Below, piece after piece: positions 58,705 through 64,000 of a stretch of 64,000 nucleotides of DNA (position 1 is its first letter; every line of letters starts with the position of its first letter). Origin of the DNA: Verrucomicrobiota bacterium. Its GTDB lineage: Bacteria > Verrucomicrobiota > Verrucomicrobiia > Chthoniobacterales > UBA10450. The position numbers and the translations under genes were made by a program. The notes under the pieces are model-generated. The model made no database searches, was not told the DNA's origin, and worked only from the letters and a program-made list of their open reading frames with translations. The DNA is taken from positions 1-64,000 of the forward strand of contig QHOS01000024.1 of assembly GCA_003219415.1 (NCBI GenBank), read 5' to 3'.

Positions 58705-59616
58705 CTAGAAGTTAATTCCCATTCTGAAGCGCACGTAGTATTTTTCATGCTCGTCGCCAAAGATGTAGCCGTCGTGCGCGGCAAACTCCTTGTTATCGTG
58801 ACTAAACGCCTGTCCGATTGGTAACTGATGAAGGAATCCAAGGGTGGCCCACCAGCGTTCGCCGCCATAATGAATCGTCGGTCCCAAAAAGTAGGCTGAA
58901 TGCTCGTGAACCGTGGCATCGGCAAATTCGTGATGATTCCAAAATTCCAAACCTGCTGACCAATTGCGCACGAAGCGGTAAGAAAGTCCGGTGAACCATT
59001 CGAACTTGCCGTCCCGCTCGTAGCCGCCACCGTCCTCCTTTTCGAATTCGAGTTCGTAATTGACGTTTAACGCCCAAACAAGCCGGTCTTCGAGCCAGTT
59101 CTTTTGCAGCAGAATTTTCCATTCCAATTCCGTTTCCTGATCACCCACCGATGGTTCGAAATAAAGCGCGAGACCGAGCGGATCCTTGTAGGGACTCAAG
59201 AGCCGATAAATTCCTTCCAGAGAGACCGACTCAAAATGATAACTGTCGAACACCGTCGCCGGATTGTGTCCGGCGTGTACATCTTCACCGCCGGTTACGT
59301 AAGCGCCGCGCAAACGATTGCCAGGATGCGCTGGATCTTCAGCCGGAACATCATCATTCGCGTGGACATAATGATGGTTGAGATAGATCGCGAGCTGGAA
59401 ATTATCCGTCACGCCATATTCGAACTCCTCACGAAAATCGATAACGCTATAGCTACCATGCTCCTTTTCCCAACGAGTGGTAATCCATTGTTCACATTCG
59501 CCATGACCTTTCGGAGTCAGGTCAGTCGTGTAAGTCCACGAAAAGATCGCTTCGTGCCCGTGCGACGTGGAAACAGCAACCAAAAGAGCAGCGACAAAAG
59601 TTAATCCGAATTTCAT
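58705..59616 (-). CDS. Predicted His-rich outer-membrane beta-barrel-like protein
   Basis: Signal peptide, alternating aromatic strands, C-terminal F; His-rich stretches (LNHHYVHAND, WNHHEFADATVHEHSAYF). Confidence 0.65.
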   Translation of the reverse strand: MKFGLTFVAALLVAVSTSHGHEAIFSWTYTTDLTPKGHGECEQWITTRWEKEHGSYSVIDFREEFEYGVTDNFQLAIYLNHHYVHANDDVPAEDPAHPGNRLRGAYVTGGEDVHAGHNPATVFDSYHFESVSLEGIYRLLSPYKDPLGLALYFEPSVGDQETELEWKILLQKNWLEDRLVWALNVNYELEFEKEDGGGYERDGKFEWFTGLSYRFVRNWSAGLEFWNHHEFADATVHEHSAYFLGPTIHYGGERWWATLGFLHQLPIGQAFSHDNKEFAAHDGYIFGDEHEKYYVRFRMGINF

Positions 59617-59720
59617 TGCGACGATGCATAACACGCAACGATAAATGTTGCTGCCGGAGGTTTGCCAATTTTTGACGCTGAATTGCAGCGCAATTCAAGG
59701 TGCGCCACAGCAATGCGCCG

Positions 59721-60266
59721 CTAATGGGAATTCCGCGAGTCTTTCTCGACGTACCTCGCCAGGATCCACAAGAGATCCGAAAGGCGATTTAGGTAGCGCA
59801 AAATCTCGATGTTAAACTCCGAGTCACTGGTGCTCAAACCGGCGATGTGCCGCTCGGCGCGGCGGCACGTTACGCGAGCAAAATCAAGAGCGGCAGACAT
59901 CAATGTTGCCCCGGGAATCACCCAGTCCTTCGGATAAAGCGAATCGTCTTTCTCGAGACCGACAATCACGGCGGTGACCCGGTCGACCATCGCTGCTGTG
60001 GTAAGTTGAAAACCATCTTTGACGAAACGCTCCCGATCCTTTTGCGCCGTTGCCAGTTCTCCCATGAGAACGATTAAGTCTTTTTGTACGGCGAGAATTT
60101 CTTCTGAAATAAATTTGTCAGTCGAAACGGACCTAGCCAAGCCTAGGGCTGCAGTCAGTTCATCGACACAGCCATACGCGTCGACGCGTGAATCACCCTT
60201 CGATACGCGATGGCCGTACATCAGAGACGTTTCGCCTTTATCGCCCGTTTTGGTGACGATCGACAT
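59721..60266 (-). CDS. PduO-type cob(I)yrinic acid a,c-diamide adenosyltransferase
   Basis: TKTGDKGETSLMYGHRVSKGDSRVDAYGCVDELTAALGLARS; ARVTCRRAERHI; LNRLSDLLWILARY. Confidence 0.95.
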   Translation of the reverse strand: MSIVTKTGDKGETSLMYGHRVSKGDSRVDAYGCVDELTAALGLARSVSTDKFISEEILAVQKDLIVLMGELATAQKDRERFVKDGFQLTTAAMVDRVTAVIVGLEKDDSLYPKDWVIPGATLMSAALDFARVTCRRAERHIAGLSTSDSEFNIEILRYLNRLSDLLWILARYVEKDSRNSH

Positions 60267-60358
60267 GGCGATTCTAGGTGGAGTATTGGAGCGATAGAGT
60301 AAGAGAGTAAGGGGATTTGTTGTCGCCCATTACTTCATTACTCCGCTGCTCCCAGAGC

Positions 60359-63300
60359 TTACCCGATGGCCGGCTGTGGCTCGGCTTCTTCCATCACCGG
60401 TGCACCAATTGGCTCACCTTTTTCTACCAACTTGATCTCGCGGTGCTCGGGGAAACCGGTACCGGCGGGGATCAAGTGACCCATGATCACATTTTCCTTG
60501 AAACCGCGCAGCCTATCCACCTTACCCAGTGTAGCCGCTTCTGTAAGAACACGAGTCGTATCCTGGAATGAAGCAGCAGAGATAAAGCTGTCCGTCTCGA
60601 GTGAAGCCTTCGTGATGCCGAGTAAGACGGGAACGGCTTCTGCCGGCTTACCACCCTTCTCGACGACCTTCTTGTTTTCCTCCTCGAAATCGAGCTTGTC
60701 GACCTGATCGCCCCAGAGCAACGATGTATCGCCAGGATCGGTAATCTTCACTTTTCGCAACATTTGACGCACGATGATTTCGATGTGCTTGTCGTTAATC
60801 TCCACACCCTGCAACCGATATACCTCTTGCACTTCATTGACGAGGTGCTCTTGCAAATCCTGCGGTCCGCAGACCTCGAGGATTTCATGGGGAACGACGG
60901 GTCCCTCGGTAAGTTGCTGACCCTTCTTTACGAAATCGCCCTTAAACACGATAATGTGTTTGTTAAGCGGGATTAGGTGTTCTTCCTCCGCTCCGGTGTC
61001 GGGATCCTTCAAAATCAAGCGTCGCTTTCCGCGGACGGTGCCGCCCATCTCAACAACGCCGTCGATTTTTGCAATCTCCGCCGCATCTTTTGGCCGACGC
61101 GCTTCGAATAATTCCGCCACACGCGGCAGACCTCCAGTAATATCTTTGGTCTTTGCTACCTTCCGGGGCGTCTTGGCCAGTAGCGCGCCACCACGCACCT
61201 TTTGGCCTTCTTCCACGATCACGTGGGCGCCAGCCGGGATGGAATAACTCGCGAGTACCTCCTTCTTGTCATCCACGATAACGATTTGTGGATGCAAATC
61301 CTCTTTGTGCTCAATAATAACGGTGCCCATCAGGCCGGTCGCCTCATCGACGTCGCGTTTGATCGTGACACCGGCGATCATATCGCGGAATTCGATCTTG
61401 CCACCTTTGTCGGTGAGAATAGGCACATTGTATGGATCCCATTGAACGAAGGTTTCGCCCTTCTTAACCGAGCCTCCGTCACCTTTGGAGATCATTGATC
61501 CGATCACCACGTTGTAACGCTCGAGTTCGCGGCCTTCTTCGTTGTGCACACTGATCGAACCGTTCTTGTTCAAAGCGATCCAACTGCCGTCGAGCGCCTG
61601 CACTGTCCGCAAGTCGTTGAAGCGGACGGTGCCGTCGTTTTTGGCCTTGATGATTGGTTGCTTGAAGGTCTGGCTGGCGGTGCCGCCGATGTGGAACGTG
61701 CGCATCGTTAATTGTGTTCCCGGCTCGCCAATCGATTGGGCTGCGATAATCCCTACCGCTTCGCCAAGCTTAACGAATTGGCCCGTAGCCAGATTGCGCC
61801 CATAGCACATTGCGCAGACGCCCCGGCCACACTCACAGGTAAGAACCGAACGAATCTTCAAGCTCTCGACGCCCACTCGCTGAAGATCCGCAGCGATCTT
61901 TTCATCGATCAACTGATTCGCTTTGACGATCTTCTTCTTTTTGTCCACCGGATCAGCGATCGTTTCGCAGCTTACGCGTCCGATAATGCGCTGACCAAGA
62001 TCGACTACTTCTTCGTCGCCCTCGTAAATTGAGCGCACTACGATGCCGTTTACAGTGCCGCAGTCCTGTTCATTGATAATGACGTCCTGTGCAGCGTCGA
62101 CCAGTTTGCGCGTTAGATAGCCGGAGTCAGCCGTCTTTAGCGCGGTGTCAGCAAGACCCTTGCGAGCACCGTGTGTAGAAATGAAATACTCGAGCACGCT
62201 CAGCCCTTCGCGGAAGTTCGATGTGATCGGTCGCTCAATGATTTCACCTGAAGGTTTGGCCATCAAACCGCGCATACCTGCGAGCTGACGGACCTGCTGG
62301 CGGTTGCCACGTGAACCGGAATCGACCATCAAGAAAACAGGATTCAACTCCTTGCGGCCGTCATTGTGTTCCAGAGTGCGGAACATAGCACTGGAAATTT
62401 CGTCACCGGCGTGCGTCCAGATATCGATAATCTTATTGTAGCGCTCGCCATCGGTGATGATGCCTTTGCGATATTGCTGATCAACCTGTCGAATCTGCTT
62501 ATAGGCGTTTTCCAGCTCGGTCTCTTTTTCTTTCGGAATGATCATGTCCGAAATCCCAATGGAGATGCCAGCTTTGGTGGCCTCGGCAAAGCCGAGCTCT
62601 TTTAATTTGTCCAGCGTCGCGACAGTTTCGGCTGGTCCTGCAATTTGATAACAGCGCCAGATGATGTCGCTAAGTTGCTTCTTGCCGGCGGGTCTGTTGA
62701 AAAATCCAAGCTGCTTGGGCCAAATCTCATTAAAAACGACGCGACCCGAGGTGGTTTCGATCGTTTTGGCTTCAGCATTTCCATAGATCGTTTGCTTACC
62801 GAAATCCGGGTTCTTAATCCGGATACGGTCATGTGCGCGAATGCTTCCTTCTGCCATTGCGAATTCTACCTCGGCCGCATCGCCGAAGAGCGGGAGCCGC
62901 TGGCCATCTTTAGCGCCGCGAGGGTTCTGGGTGAGGTAGTAACAACCGAGGGTGATATCCTGGGAAGGCGTCGTAATGGGTTTGCCACTGGATGGGGAAA
63001 AAATGTTATTCGGCGCGAGCATTAGCATGCGTGCTTCCATCTGGGCCTCCACCGAGAGCGGTACATGCACTGCCATCTGGTCCCCGTCGAAGTCCGCATT
63101 GTAAGCTGTGCAAACCAAGGGGTGAATGCGAATGGCTTCGCCTTCGATCAATTGCGGTTCAAAAGCCTGAATGGACAATCGATGTAGAGTGGGCGCGCGA
63201 TTGAGCAGCACCGGATGACCTTTGGTCACTTCATCGAGAATGTCCCATACCTCGGGCGTCTGACGCTCGATCATCTTTTTCGCGCTGCGCACCGTGTGCA

Positions 63301-64000
63301 CGTAGCCCAAATCTTTCAGCCGCCGGATAATAAACGGCTCGAAAAGCACCAGCGCCATCTTCTTCGGCAATCCGCACTGATGCAGCTTTAGCTCTGGGCC
63401 GATCACAATTACGGAGCGGCCTGAGTAATCGACGCGTTTGCCAAGCAAATTTTGACGGAAACGCCCACCCTTGCCCTTGAGCATGTCGCTCAGGGACTTC
63501 AGAGGCCGATTCCCGGCGCCGGTTACAGCGCGACCGTGTCTGCCATTGTCGAACAAAGCGTCCACCGCTTCCTGCAACATCCGCTTTTCATTCCGAATGA
63601 TGACGTCCGGCGTCTTAAGCATGAGCAGGTTTTTCAGCCGGTTATTACGATTAATAACCCGGCGATAAAGATCGTTCAGGTCTGAGGTGGCAAACCGTCC
63701 GCCCTCGAGGGGAACCAAAGGGCGCAGATCCGGCGGAATAACCGGCAATACATCCAGAATCATCCATTCCGGACGCGCATGCGAATTTTGGAAGCCCTGG
63801 ATGAGCTTGAGGCGCTTCGCGAGTTTCTTGCGAATCTGTTTGCTCTTTGTGGCGCCCATTGCCTTCTCAAGCTCTTTGTTGAGCTTGTTGAGATCGATCT
63901 CGGCCAGAAGTTTTCTGATCGCTTCCGCACCCATGCCCGCGACGAAATCTTCGCCGTACTGCTCCTGCGCCTCGCGGTATTCGACTTCGTTAAGCAGTTG
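60359..64000 (-). CDS. rpoC: DNA-directed RNA polymerase beta' subunit (N-terminus beyond window edge)
   Basis: [15 protein letters not shown] catalytic motif; [19 protein letters not shown] zinc motif; frame stays open to position 64000 ([30 protein letters not shown]). Confidence 0.98.
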   Translation of the reverse strand, partial: QLLNEVEYREAQEQYGEDFVAGMGAEAIRKLLAEIDLNKLNKELEKAMGATKSKQIRKKLAKRLKLIQGFQNSHARPEWMILDVLPVIPPDLRPLVPLEGGRFATSDLNDLYRRVINRNNRLKNLLMLKTPDVIIRNEKRMLQEAVDALFDNGRHGRAVTGAGNRPLKSLSDMLKGKGGRFRQNLLGKRVDYSGRSVIVIGPELKLHQCGLPKKMALVLFEPFIIRRLKDLGYVHTVRSAKKMIERQTPEVWDILDEVTKGHPVLLNRAPTLHRLSIQAFEPQLIEGEAIRIHPLVCTAYNADFDGDQMAVHVPLSVEAQMEARMLMLAPNNIFSPSSGKPITTPSQDITLGCYYLTQNPRGAKDGQRLPLFGDAAEVEFAMAEGSIRAHDRIRIKNPDFGKQTIYGNAEAKTIETTSGRVVFNEIWPKQLGFFNRPAGKKQLSDIIWRCYQIAGPAETVATLDKLKELGFAEATKAGISIGISDMIIPKEKETELENAYKQIRQVDQQYRKGIITDGERYNKIIDIWTHAGDEISSAMFRTLEHNDGRKELNPVFLMVDSGSRGNRQQVRQLAGMRGLMAKPSGEIIERPITSNFREGLSVLEYFISTHGARKGLADTALKTADSGYLTRKLVDAAQDVIINEQDCGTVNGIVVRSIYEGDEEVVDLGQRIIGRVSCETIADPVDKKKKIVKANQLIDEKIAADLQRVGVESLKIRSVLTCECGRGVCAMCYGRNLATGQFVKLGEAVGIIAAQSIGEPGTQLTMRTFHIGGTASQTFKQPIIKAKNDGTVRFNDLRTVQALDGSWIALNKNGSISVHNEEGRELERYNVVIGSMISKGDGGSVKKGETFVQWDPYNVPILTDKGGKIEFRDMIAGVTIKRDVDEATGLMGTVIIEHKEDLHPQIVIVDDKKEVLASYSIPAGAHVIVEEGQKVRGGALLAKTPRKVAKTKDITGGLPRVAELFEARRPKDAAEIAKIDGVVEMGGTVRGKRRLILKDPDTGAEEEHLIPLNKHIIVFKGDFVKKGQQLTEGPVVPHEILEVCGPQDLQEHLVNEVQEVYRLQGVEINDKHIEIIVRQMLRKVKITDPGDTSLLWGDQVDKLDFEEENKKVVEKGGKPAEAVPVLLGITKASLETDSFISAASFQDTTRVLTEAATLGKVDRLRGFKENVIMGHLIPAGTGFPEHREIKLVEKGEPIGAPVMEEAEPQPAIG

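Noticed and set aside
1-64000. CRISPR array, prophage, IS transposase, toxin-antitoxin or known anti-phage defence genes
   Set aside because: No regularly spaced repeats, cas, integrase, transposase or defence-type motifs found in either strand's ORFs.

Overview
The window is a gene-dense, moderately GC-rich chromosomal segment. It is most likely from a Verrucomicrobiota bacterium (Chthoniobacterales-like). That inference rests on a TIGR04137-type small basic protein, a DapL aminotransferase, hopanoid genes and the general gene content. I see no prophage, IS transposase or CRISPR array. Recognisable blocks: an ArnT-like glycosyltransferase; a pseudouridine synthase; a DsbD/redoxin pair; divergent ltaE/putA; a PlsC-alpha/beta hydrolase fusion; an SGNH hydrolase with a lipase-maturation-factor-like membrane protein; tRNA-Met beside a tRNA-like remnant; a sigma-like/anti-sigma-like pair; dapL, sodB, shc and hpnH; M3 and M28 peptidases; TPR proteins and an AI-2E family permease; three cupins; split LigD-type POL and PE-LIG genes; lpxK, thrB, tyrS, bioD, purQ, a YqaE/Pmp3 gene and purS; a glycogen-debranching-like enzyme; tsf and rpsB; a four-gene ApbE/FMN-binding/cytochrome-b-like/outer-membrane operon; a PduO-type adenosyltransferase; and rpoC, which runs off the right edge. 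The most interesting signals are (1) the compact His-rich barrel + FMN-binding + ApbE + membrane-cytochrome operon, (2) a dispersed GTAG-headed hairpin (REP/BIME-like) family whose stems vary in a compensated way, (3) a MITE-like element beside the cupins, (4) the PlsC-hydrolase fusion, (5) a pseudo-tRNA whose anticodon arm is a perfect 7-bp hairpin, (6) the purS-yqaE-purQ-bioD arrangement, and (7) nested structured DNA at a convergent gene junction. All functional calls come from reading translated motifs by eye; no database search was run.
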